6,625 nt of DNA from Crenotrichaceae bacterium (GCA_011322755.1 DRLZ01000029.1:1-6625); one strand, 5' to 3'; counted from the first letter of the stretch, positions 1 to 5,743 are shown. Notes: a model not told the origin generated them from the letters alone. A program made the numbers and translations.

Positions 1-80
1 AACAAAGATCAATCAATCGCATCACACACAAATGATGGATAATATAGAATATCTTATATTCCGTAGACACAGGTTTGCCC

Positions 81-596
81 ATGCGATTACAGTCAAAACA
101 ACTCTGGCTGCTGCGTCATGCAAAAGCAGAGGTTCATCAAACAACAGATTATGATCGACCGCTCGCCGAAAAAGGTATCCGCCAGATCAGCAGGATCAGC
201 AAGGCAATGCCCGGATTACAACTTCCTGACCACATCATCAGCTCCCCTGCCCTGCGCGCAAAACAAACAACTCAACTGTTATGTGAACAACTCAACATCA
301 GTTTTGATACAGTACAATGGGATCAACGTATTTACGAAGCATCGACATCTCAACTGATTACCATTCTGGAACAAGCAACACCTGAACACTGTGTTTTATT
401 CGTTGGTCATAATCCAGGGTTTGAAGGGCTGTTTGAATATTTAACAGGTGGACTGACCCGATCCCCGGCTGACTTTATTCACTATACCATTCCAACTGCA
501 ACACTGGTACAAATCGACATGCCTGATAACTGGAAAACCCTGAATCCGGGCTGCGCACAACTGAATACGATGATCTACCCGAACAAAAAACGCTAA
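81..596 (+). CDS. sixA: Phosphohistidine phosphatase SixA (histidine phosphatase superfamily)
   Basis: This 171-residue cytoplasmic protein belongs to the histidine phosphatase (phosphoglycerate-mutase-like) superfamily, in the short SixA group that removes phosphate from phosphohistidine on signalling or phosphotransfer proteins. The N-terminal motif LLRHAKAE carries the nucleophile His13 with Arg12. SSPALRAKQT supplies the second phosphate-binding arginine (Arg59), Glu86 in IYEAS is a likely proton donor, and VGHNPG carries the second catalytic histidine (His110). Length fits the family, which runs about 150-175 residues. A TTG six bases upstream could extend the frame by two residues. The ATG at 81 is preferred because the AGG at 71-73 sits 7 nt from it but only 1 nt from the TTG. 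The gene is followed after 45 bp by moaC on the same strand. The family call is firm, but the physiological substrate cannot be read from sequence. Confidence 0.92.
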   Translation: MRLQSKQLWLLRHAKAEVHQTTDYDRPLAEKGIRQISRISKAMPGLQLPDHIISSPALRAKQTTQLLCEQLNISFDTVQWDQRIYEASTSQLITILEQATPEHCVLFVGHNPGFEGLFEYLTGGLTRSPADFIHYTIPTATLVQIDMPDNWKTLNPGCAQLNTMIYPNKKR

Positions 597-641
597 TTCG
601 ATTCTAACAACACTCTCTACAAAACAGCAGATTACCAGGAT

Positions 642-1115
642 ATGAGCAAACTCACGCATTTTAATCAACACGGCGACGTCCACATGGTCGATGTCGGTGA
701 AAAAAATATCACTGAACGCATTGCGATTGCAGAGGGAATGATTGTAATGCAAGCACAGACATTACAGCTCATTATGCAAGGTAGACATAAAAAAGGTGAT
801 GTCCTCGGAATCGCGCGAATCGCTGGAATTATGGCATCCAAACGCACTGCTGAATTGATTCCACTTTGCCACCCCTTAGCTTTATCTCATGTCAATATTG
901 AACTTGATGCTGATTCGGATAACAATCGGATTCTTTGTCAGACAACAGTCAAAACATCTGGCAAAACAGGTGTCGAAATCGAAGCATTGAATGCAACCCA
1001 GGTAGCCTTGCTTACAATTTACGACATGTGCAAAGCGGTTGACCGTGGTATGGTGATAAAATCAGTTCAATTACAAGAAAAAGCAGGTGGCAAGTCAGGC
1101 CACTGGATCAGATAA
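642..1115 (+). CDS. moaC: Cyclic pyranopterin monophosphate synthase MoaC
   Basis: MoaC acts after the radical-SAM enzyme MoaA in molybdenum cofactor synthesis, turning 3',8-cyclo-7,8-dihydro-GTP into cyclic pyranopterin monophosphate in the cytoplasm, as a hexamer. The 157 residues align from the first methionine with the E. coli protein, as I recall it. The active-site positions are all present at the E. coli numbering: Lys51 in GRHKKGDV, His77 in IPLCHPL, Glu112 and Glu114 in KTGVEIEAL, Asp128 and Lys131 in IYDMCKAV, and Lys147 before the GGKSG tail. The start is set by this alignment. The AGGA at 637-640 is only 1 nt from the ATG, so the ribosome binding site is poor and translation may rely on upstream coupling. 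No other moa, moe or mog gene is in the window, so moaC appears separated from its pathway partners here. The next gene starts 30 bp downstream. Confidence 0.97.
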   Translation: MSKLTHFNQHGDVHMVDVGEKNITERIAIAEGMIVMQAQTLQLIMQGRHKKGDVLGIARIAGIMASKRTAELIPLCHPLALSHVNIELDADSDNNRILCQTTVKTSGKTGVEIEALNATQVALLTIYDMCKAVDRGMVIKSVQLQEKAGGKSGHWIR

Positions 1116-1145
1116 CCAACACACTGATCATTCTCGGGAGTTCAG

Positions 1146-2027
1146 ATGAAAAATCCAAAAATCAATCCTATCCATACCAGTCTAATCGTCATCCTACTGC
1201 TTGTGAGCGCTCTGGAAACAGGGTGTAAAACAGCTTCAAAAGATTCCAGGTTACCTGAAAATACAGCCCTCTCAGATGATCAGGCATTGATTCGTTATGA
1301 AACCAAAGGCAGCGGCGATGCAACTCTGTTTTTTATCCATTGCTGGTCGTGTGATCGTCGTTACTGGGACAATCAGTTTGACTTGTTCTCAAAGTATTTT
1401 CGTGTCGTCAGAATTGATCTGGCCGGGCACGGCGAATCAACCAGTAGCCGGAAAAACTATACAATCCAGAAATTTGCACACGACGTAGAGGCCGTTATCG
1501 CCAAACTGAAACTAGATAATGTGATTTTGATCGGACACTCCATGGGTGGCCCGGTTGCAGTGCAAACAGCACTCGACACCCCGGATGCTATCGCCGGAAT
1601 TATTGCTGTCGACTCATTTGAAACTGCATTCAAGTGGCCAAAAACCAAAAACGAAATCACCGCTCTGACCAAACCATTTAAAACAGATTTCCGCAACACC
1701 ACAGCACGCATGGTGCGCAGCATGTTCAAGCCGGATGCGAATCCTCAGTTAGTCAGGCAGATTGCCAATGACATGTCGACCGCACCGTCGGCTGTTGCCA
1801 ATAGCGCATTAACCGAATTAGTCTACTGGATGTCTGACTACCCCCAGTTCAAACAAAAGCTCAGGGTTCCTCTTTACCATATCAATGCAAAACCAGAGCA
1901 ATCAGTACCCAGCAACAATAACCAGACGATTTACATCGATCATGTAGGACACTTTATCCCACAGGCAGCGCCTGCAAGTTTTAATGGGGCGCTGGAACAA
2001 ACTGTTGCGAAAATATTAGGGTTATAA
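1146..2027 (+). CDS. Alpha/beta hydrolase, probable lipoprotein
   Basis: This 293-residue alpha/beta-hydrolase-fold protein has an export signal. The basic N-terminus is followed by a hydrophobic stretch (about residues 12-23) and a cysteine at 27 in LETGC. The lipobox is imperfect, with Glu at -3, but the Thr-Gly-Cys end and the polar residues after it suggest a lipid-anchored or secreted protein. The mature part shows the canonical order: FIHCWSCD (oxyanion region, 63-70), RIDLAGHGES (89-98), the nucleophile elbow GHSMGG with Ser132, and a C-terminal HVGHF with the probable catalytic His269. The usual acid after strand 7 is not evident, because the stretch there reads HINAKPEQS. Asp156 in AVDSFE is the best alternative acid. 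The GGGAG at 1136-1140, 5 nt before the ATG, supports the start. The substrate is unknown; esterase, lipase-like or peptidase roles are all possible. It probably shares a transcript with moaC. Confidence 0.87.
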   Translation: MKNPKINPIHTSLIVILLLVSALETGCKTASKDSRLPENTALSDDQALIRYETKGSGDATLFFIHCWSCDRRYWDNQFDLFSKYFRVVRIDLAGHGESTSSRKNYTIQKFAHDVEAVIAKLKLDNVILIGHSMGGPVAVQTALDTPDAIAGIIAVDSFETAFKWPKTKNEITALTKPFKTDFRNTTARMVRSMFKPDANPQLVRQIANDMSTAPSAVANSALTELVYWMSDYPQFKQKLRVPLYHINAKPEQSVPSNNNQTIYIDHVGHFIPQAAPASFNGALEQTVAKILGL

Positions 2028-2173
2028 ATCGCCTGGATTGCAAAACCAACCACATACGCAGGAAAACTCAACAGGTATGAAAATTCTGCTGAAACCAAAG
2101 TCTGCCTTCATTTAAAACGTAGTAATCGCTGGTATTGGTAAAACAAGAATCCCGAACGATTTAGCTTTGAAAC
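2028..2173. other. Convergent intergenic region, no clear terminator
   Basis: This 146-bp gap separates the hydrolase (+) from the small peptide gene (-), which face each other. I see no stem followed by a T-run on either strand. The 10-bp word GATTTAGCTT at 2158-2167 recurs at 2232-2241 inside the peptide gene, probably by chance. Confidence 0.5.
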
Positions 2174-2356
2174 CTAACTAGCGGCTGGACCTCCAGTAAA
2201 CCTACCATTTGTAAATTCCGTAGGGGTTGGTGATTTAGCTTCTGGTCGGTCAGACGAAAGATCAGTAACACTCGGCCTCTCCCAGTTTATTAGCGTTGTA
2301 TTTTGAATCAACTTGCTTGTGACATGTTTATTTCTGGCTTTGTTAGTATCAGGCAT
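2174..2356 (-). CDS. Small 60-residue peptide, RiPP-precursor-like, function unknown
   Basis: This short frame was kept because TAGGAG (2365-2370 on the - strand) lies 8 nt before its ATG, an excellent ribosome binding site. The peptide has a basic, polar N-terminal half (MPDTNKARNKH), no signal peptide or membrane segment, and no cysteine. A central WERPSVTDL (residues 25-33) follows. The C-terminal half is rich in Thr, Pro, Ser and Gly (KSPTPTEFTNGRFTGGPAAS, residues 41-60). The W-x-x-P-x-V-x-x-L pattern resembles the aromatic-x-x-P-x-hydrophobic element of leader peptides bound by RiPP recognition elements, such as lasso-type leaders. The polar tail could then be a core peptide. This is inference only: no maturation enzyme, protease or transporter gene lies in the window, and the tail lacks the acidic residue placement of a classical lasso core. 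It could equally be an ordinary small unstructured protein. That it is translated is likely; the role is unknown. Confidence 0.6.
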   Translation of the reverse strand: MPDTNKARNKHVTSKLIQNTTLINWERPSVTDLSSDRPEAKSPTPTEFTNGRFTGGPAAS

Positions 2357-2511
2357 TCGGTTTACTCCTAATGAATCAGGTAAAAGTTAAGCTCTGTGTA
2401 TACTTCACCCACTTTCACTCAATATGATGAAGTATTGCATTTTCTGACTCAGGACAAGTGAATTGAAAATATAATGATGAGCTGGACAAAAGATAGACAC
2501 TTCTCCCATCT

Positions 2512-2530
2512 GTGTCAAGATAACTGACAC
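2512..2530. repeat. Inverted repeat GTGTCA-N7-TGACAC
   Basis: Six-base arms (2512-2517 and 2525-2530) flank a 7-nt loop, and the + strand continues with TTTTG. This could be a dimeric regulator site about 155 bp upstream of the small peptide start, or a weak + strand terminator with a short stem and short T-run. There is no + strand gene immediately before it, so an operator is as likely. It could also be chance. Confidence 0.35.
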
Positions 2531-2608
2531 TTTTGTAAGTTATTGGCAGGTGGAATTTTCGACTGCTGAATAACGATGGCATTTGCAATAATGATAACGG
2601 CATGATTA

Positions 2609-2631
2609 CCTTGGCTGGAAAATCAGCCAGG
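2609..2631. repeat. Hairpin with TGGCTG/CAGCCA stem
   Basis: TGGCTG at 2612-2617 pairs with CAGCCA at 2624-2629 across a GAAAAT loop. Flanking CC and GG extend the stem past one unpaired T. No T-run follows on either strand, so it is not a typical intrinsic terminator. Function unknown. Confidence 0.35.
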
Positions 2632-2788
2632 CAACCGGGAACGTCTAAAAGCAGGTTACAAAATCAGATCTCTGCACTGTACGGAGTTCAAAATATGCCA
2701 GTTCTGTCACTATGGTTTTTAGACATTCCCGATGAACGATGTGGGCATCCATCATTAGAGTATTTTGTTCAGCATGACTGCTACCTGA

Positions 2789-2804
2789 TGACTCACTCGA
2801 GTCA
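2789..2804 (-). repeat. Hairpin just after the crystallin-like gene
   Basis: TGACTC and GAGTCA arms enclose ACTC, as read on the + strand. The hairpin begins 5 nt past the stop codon of the - strand gene ending at 2810. The position suits an RNA 3'-end or stabilising stem, but no T-run follows, so intrinsic termination is doubtful. Confidence 0.4.
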
Positions 2805-2809
2805 ATACG

Positions 2810-3265
2810 CTAGTTGATACAGTCAACAATTAATGATTTCGCTTTTTTATGAAACCCCCAGACACCGAGATGCTCAACCTCTTCATTTGCACTAAAGGTT
2901 AATCCGGCTTGCTGATAACCATAATCATCTGTCACCCCAAGCGCACGTGAATGACTTGGGCTCAGGTACACTTCATTGTTATCTTGTTGAAATTCTGGCA
3001 GTTCGAATAACGAAACCCTGGCACCTTTACCAACAATCAGACTGTCAATCCGGTTTTCCCAATCAGTTCCGTGAATGTCACGAAGATTAGCCAACCGGAT
3101 GGGGCCAACAATACGAATATGAGCGCCTAACTGTTGCGGGTATTCATACAAATCCACCCAGCACATACGCGCAAATGCACTGTTAGAAACAAACAACCAG
3201 AGCAACATCATTGAAACCAGCAGAATCACTGTTTTTTTAGGAGAATAATGTTGTTTCCTGTCCAT
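2810..3265 (-). CDS. Secreted beta/gamma-crystallin-like protein
   Basis: This 151-residue protein has a Sec signal peptide: basic residues up to Lys11, a hydrophobic core at about 12-26, and probable cleavage after SNSAFA at residue 32. The mature part of about 119 residues reads as two Greek-key motifs. The first begins VDLYEYPQQLG (37-47) and ends RIDSLIVG (72-79). The second begins VSLFELPEF (84-92) and ends KSLIVDC (143-149). The aromatic-rich strand, a turn, and a Ser in the closing D-S-L or K-S-L strand are typical of the beta/gamma-crystallin fold. In bacteria such proteins are often secreted or periplasmic calcium binders, but calcium binding is not shown here. Cys35 and Cys149 could form a disulfide. 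The start is well fixed by AAGGAGG (3271-3277), 5 nt before the ATG. The gene stands alone on the - strand, divergent from arginase. The fold call is moderately strong; the role is unknown. Confidence 0.75.
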   Translation of the reverse strand: MDRKQHYSPKKTVILLVSMMLLWLFVSNSAFARMCWVDLYEYPQQLGAHIRIVGPIRLANLRDIHGTDWENRIDSLIVGKGARVSLFELPEFQQDNNEVYLSPSHSRALGVTDDYGYQQAGLTFSANEEVEHLGVWGFHKKAKSLIVDCIN

Positions 3266-3545
3266 GATTCCCTCCTTCCACTAGGATTTACAAGGAACGC
3301 ATTGATTGACACGATAAGACGCTGAACAACTTCATCCAGACATCAATTCATGTATACCAACTATGACAAGAATTTATTCACAATAATTCATTTGCCCACA
3401 CCTGAAAACTCAGAGAATCTAACTACATGGTTGATGACTAGAGAAATGACATTGCAATGACCTGAGTCACTTCATCTAAACCTTGTTAATTAAATTTTGT
3501 CTATATTCTCAAACGATTTGTTGAATAACAAAAAAGCCAATCAAT
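3266..3545. promoter_or_regulatory. Divergent intergenic region between crystallin-like gene and arginase gene
   Basis: These 280 bp must hold the start signals for both flanking genes. For the - strand gene an extended -10 (TGGTATACA, read on the - strand, at about 3351-3359) is plausible, with no clear -35. For arginase, TATATT at 3502-3507 is a possible -10, but TTGTTA at 3483-3488 is too close (13 nt) to be its -35. An AU-rich hairpin, TTTGTT-GAAT-AACAAA (3517-3532), lies just before the arginase start, where a ribosome binding site would be expected. No coding sequence or RNA gene was recognised. Confidence 0.35.
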
Positions 3546-4460
3546 GTGGATACAGTACAGATACTTGTTGTCAATTCTTCACTCGGTGGTCCTGTTAAAC
3601 GGCGCTGCAGGATCAGTCAAATAGTGTGTAAACTGCTCGAGACAAGAAAAACCCTTCAACACAATGAAATACATCTACATTGTCTTTTTCCGCAAATTAC
3701 CTTACAGAAGGAAAGGCAAATCCAGATTCTCAATCAATCGATTGCTCAATTCACACAGAACTGTGTGAAGCAAGACCAGTCATTTATGGTTATCAGCGGA
3801 GATCATTCAAGCGCCATGGGTACATGGGCAGGTGTTCTCAATGCCTCTCGGTCAATAAATCAATTCGGATTACTCTGGCTTGATGCGCATCTGGATGCTC
3901 ATACCTATCACAGCTCACCTTCAGCCAATTGTCACGGTATGCCGGTTTCCGCATTATTGGGTAAAGCAGACCCAGACCTCAACTGTTTTTATCCAGCCTT
4001 CTCACACATAAAACCAAGCAATGTAATACTGCTAGGAGCCAGAAGTTATGAACACGCTGAACTAAGATTACTCCATAACCTCACAGTGAAAGTGATACTG
4101 GCTCATCAGATTGACAATTTCGAACAGGCATTTCTTTCTGCTTATCACCAACTCAGCCATTCCTGTCGCAAGGTAGGTATTAGTCTTGATCTGGATCTTG
4201 TTGATCCAGCTGATGCACCAGCTGTTGCTACGCCAGTCCCAGGCGGCATCAATGCGACTGAATTACTGGGGGCGCTGACAAGTATTCAAGGACACAAACA
4301 ATGGTGTGGACTGGAATGTTCCGAATTTATTCCCGATTATGACCGCGATAATCGCACATTAAAGTTGCTTTTGAACATCGTACAAATCTACACAGCACGC
4401 CGTCCTCAATTGAGCAAGACAAACAAGTTCTTCGGATCAGCAAGTTCAGGCAGCATATGA
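3546..4460 (+). CDS. rocF: Arginase (ureohydrolase family)
   Basis: This 304-residue cytoplasmic enzyme of the arginase/agmatinase family hydrolyses arginine to ornithine and urea at a two-metal (Mn) centre. All six expected metal ligands are visible: His87 in SGDHS, Asp113, His115 and Asp117 in WLDAHLDAH, and Asp215 and Asp217 in SLDLDLVDP. His130 in NCHGMP matches the arginase-type general acid/base histidine, and Glu260 in CSEFIP matches the guanidinium-binding glutamate. These favour arginase over agmatinase. The start is a GTG with no recognisable Shine-Dalgarno. The frame is closed by a TGA at 3522, and the next in-frame candidate would lose the first strand, so GTG is kept. Its last 55 bp overlap the 3' end of the ornithine cyclodeaminase gene on the opposite strand, which would use its product. 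The exact guanidino substrate is inferred from motifs. Confidence 0.88.
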   Translation: MDTVQILVVNSSLGGPVKRRCRISQIVCKLLETRKTLQHNEIHLHCLFPQITLQKERQIQILNQSIAQFTQNCVKQDQSFMVISGDHSSAMGTWAGVLNASRSINQFGLLWLDAHLDAHTYHSSPSANCHGMPVSALLGKADPDLNCFYPAFSHIKPSNVILLGARSYEHAELRLLHNLTVKVILAHQIDNFEQAFLSAYHQLSHSCRKVGISLDLDLVDPADAPAVATPVPGGINATELLGALTSIQGHKQWCGLECSEFIPDYDRDNRTLKLLLNIVQIYTARRPQLSKTNKFFGSASSGSI

Positions 4461-5413
4461 AATTCAGTGCCAAGCTGATACTGTCGGGCTAACTGATCAA
4501 CTACACGTAGTATTGAATAATCTTCGAGTGCGAAACCAACTGAATCAAACAATGTTATTTCCTGGTTATCGACACGCCCAGGTTTGATACCGCAAACCAG
4601 CTCCCACACTTCTGCGTGGATGGCATAATCCATACATTGTTGCAATTCCCCTTCTTCAATCGATTGAGGGATATACTCAACCACAACTTTACACTGCCTG
4701 ACCAGCTCTGCTGAGAATTCAGTCTTCCCTGGACAATCACCACCCATCGCATGAATATGTGTTCCGGGTTGAATATCCTCGATGCTAAACAGTTTTTGCC
4801 TGGCTTTGGCTGCAGTTGCTGTTATCACGATATCTGAGTTAACAACCGCTTCTATAATTGAGCGACAGGGAATGATTTGAAAAGGCATTGACGCTAGGTT
4901 ATAGCTGAATTTCTGCATTGCAAAAGGGTCGATGTCGTAATAATACAAGGTTTGAAATGGAAACACATGATGAAATGCAATCACCTGGAACTCAGCTTGA
5001 GTACCAGTGCCTATCATTGCTAATGATTCGACTTTAGCACGGGATAGATACTGAGCGACTAATGCACCAACAGCAGCCGTACGCACAGCTGTCAACAGCG
5101 TCATCTCGGATAACAATAACGGGTAACCTGTTCTGCAATCGCTTATCTGACCAATAGCAACTACACACAACTTATCGAACTGAGGGTTCTGAGGATGTCC
5201 ATTCACATATTTGAATGTATAAAAGTCATTATCCGCGCAAGGCATAAGCTCAATGACTCCATCTTTAAAATGTACCGCATGCCGTGGAGATAACTGAAAG
5301 TCAGACCAGCGCTTAAAATCACTATGCAATGCTTTGATTACAATATCGAAAAAATGATTTAATCCTACCAGTTGAATAAGATGCACAATATCGTTCACTG
5401 TTAAGATCTTCAT
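4406..5413 (-). CDS. ocd: Ornithine cyclodeaminase
   Basis: This 335-residue cytoplasmic enzyme of the ornithine cyclodeaminase/mu-crystallin family converts L-ornithine to L-proline and ammonia with bound NAD. The length is close to the usual 330-350. Substrate-site residues appear as Glu55 in VIELMP, Lys68 in TFKYVNGHP and Arg111 in LLTAVRTAAVGA. The Rossmann nucleotide loop is MIGTGTQAEFQ (133-143). The GGDCPGKTE signature (224-232) carries Asp226, equivalent to the catalytic aspartate of Pseudomonas ornithine cyclodeaminase. It argues for a true cyclodeaminase rather than an alanine dehydrogenase or imine reductase relative. The closing FDSVGFALEDYS (289-300) is also typical. GGGAG at 5425-5429 is 11 nt from the ATG, a slightly long spacing. 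The gene converges on arginase and overlaps its 3' end by 55 bp. Together they form an arginine-to-proline route that bypasses the usual glutamate semialdehyde steps. Confidence 0.9.
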   Translation of the reverse strand: MKILTVNDIVHLIQLVGLNHFFDIVIKALHSDFKRWSDFQLSPRHAVHFKDGVIELMPCADNDFYTFKYVNGHPQNPQFDKLCVVAIGQISDCRTGYPLLLSEMTLLTAVRTAAVGALVAQYLSRAKVESLAMIGTGTQAEFQVIAFHHVFPFQTLYYYDIDPFAMQKFSYNLASMPFQIIPCRSIIEAVVNSDIVITATAAKARQKLFSIEDIQPGTHIHAMGGDCPGKTEFSAELVRQCKVVVEYIPQSIEEGELQQCMDYAIHAEVWELVCGIKPGRVDNQEITLFDSVGFALEDYSILRVVDQLARQYQLGTEFHMLPELADPKNLFVLLN

Positions 5414-5501
5414 AAGATAAGCATCTCCCTTGAATAAAAACTGGATGAAAACACCTTTTCAGTATGGGTATTGGACAACCTGGAAAAATTTTAATTCGTT
5501 C

Positions 5502-5523
5502 GGCTCAATAGTAATATTGAGTC
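5502..5523. promoter_or_regulatory. Inverted repeat CTCAATA-GTAA-TATTGAG, possible operator
   Basis: Seven-base perfect arms (5504-5510 and 5515-5521) can be extended by a G:T and a G:C pair. The dyad lies 14 bp upstream of the -35 of the candidate small RNA and about 90 bp upstream of the ornithine cyclodeaminase start. It could therefore be a site for a regulator of either or both. No T-run follows directly on either strand, so it is not a clear terminator. Confidence 0.45.
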
Positions 5524-5537
5524 CATGGAGCATGCTG

Positions 5538-5566
5538 TTGATTAATTTTACACTTCCTACTATAAA
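5538..5566 (+). promoter_or_regulatory. Sigma70-type promoter
   Basis: TTGATT at 5538-5543 (4 of 6 consensus matches) and TATAAA at 5561-5566 (5 of 6) are separated by 17 bp, the optimal spacing. Transcription would begin near 5573-5574. No + strand gene begins within 350 bp, but a strong terminator lies about 100 bp downstream, which suggests a short noncoding transcript. Confidence 0.6.
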
Positions 5567-5573
5567 CTGTGTT

Positions 5574-5690
5574 GAAACGTTAGAAATAACGCCGCATTAA
5601 TTGTTGTCCGGGTACATAAGTAAATTATGTTCACAGATGATAATCAGTAGTCACTTTATCTAACATGTCTCTATTTTGAGACATTTTTTT
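5574..5690 (+). ncRNA. Candidate small regulatory RNA or terminated leader, about 117 nt
   Basis: The unit runs from the predicted start point of the promoter at 5538-5566 to the end of a T-run terminator. Near its 5' end CGTTA-GAAA-TAACG (5578-5591) forms a 5-bp stem closed by a GNRA tetraloop. An AU-rich, apparently open middle (about 5592-5660) follows, then the terminator hairpin. This layout is that of many trans-acting small RNAs. The only frames inside are a few codons long. I do not recognise a known family such as 6S or a standard riboswitch. The alternative is a prematurely terminated leader of the PKD gene, whose start lies 238 bp beyond the terminator. Expression is inferred from signals only. 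Confidence 0.5.
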
Positions 5691-5699
5691 ATCTAACAT
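5655..5699. repeat. 12-bp direct repeat flanking the terminator
   Basis: TTTATCTAACAT occurs exactly at 5655-5666 and again at 5688-5699, a 33-bp period, bracketing the terminator hairpin and sharing its first bases and its T-run. It may be a relic of local duplication or slippage, a pair of binding sites, or chance in AT-rich DNA. Confidence 0.6.
5665..5690 (+). terminator. Rho-independent terminator
   Basis: ATGTCTC (5665-5671) pairs perfectly with GAGACAT (5678-5684) over a TATTTT loop, followed at once by TTTTTT (5685-5690). It is a textbook intrinsic terminator for + strand transcription. The nearest + strand coding region upstream is arginase, more than 1.2 kb away and opposed by ornithine cyclodeaminase, so the terminator most likely serves a short RNA starting near 5574. 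Confidence 0.8.
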
Positions 5700-5743
5700 T
5701 ATCAAGCAGTAAGTATCATCACTAAGATTACACTCCAGGTGAT

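Larger units (their letters stand above)
2357..2809. other. Gene-poor intergenic stretch
   Basis: About 450 bp lie between two - strand genes with no convincing coding sequence. Two short frames (2415-2603 on - and 2602-2817 on +) lack recognisable homology and were not accepted. A weak - strand promoter for the small peptide gene is possible, with TTGAGT at 2417-2422, a 16-nt spacer and TACACA at 2395-2400. Three inverted repeats are visible: 2512-2530, 2609-2631 and 2789-2804. The last lies just after the stop of the crystallin-like gene. No tRNA or mobile element was recognised. Confidence 0.5.

Noticed and set aside
47..61. GAATAT-CTT-ATATTC inverted repeat before sixA
   Set aside because: The arms are short and AT-rich, and no convincing promoter could be placed around them in the 80 bp available, so it is not called as an operator.
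441..752. - strand frame across the sixA-moaC junction
   Set aside because: It is antisense to two well-identified genes and has no motif of its own.
2158..2241. Two copies of GATTTAGCTT 74 bp apart
   Set aside because: They are only 10 bp and AT-rich, one copy is within coding sequence, and there is no sign of an attachment site or mobile element around them.
2415..2603. 62-codon frame on the - strand
   Set aside because: It is Ser/Leu-rich with no recognisable motif, and its only start support is a weak AAGG. It covers a dyad and a low-complexity stretch. It is not called a gene.
2602..2817. 71-codon frame on the + strand
   Set aside because: No Shine-Dalgarno precedes the ATG, the product resembles nothing I know, and it runs into the 3' end of the better supported crystallin-like gene.
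5410..5424. Four-codon frame whose TGA overlaps the ornithine cyclodeaminase ATG
   Set aside because: Its ATG directly abuts the GGGAG, leaving no spacing for initiation, so a coupling leader peptide is unlikely.
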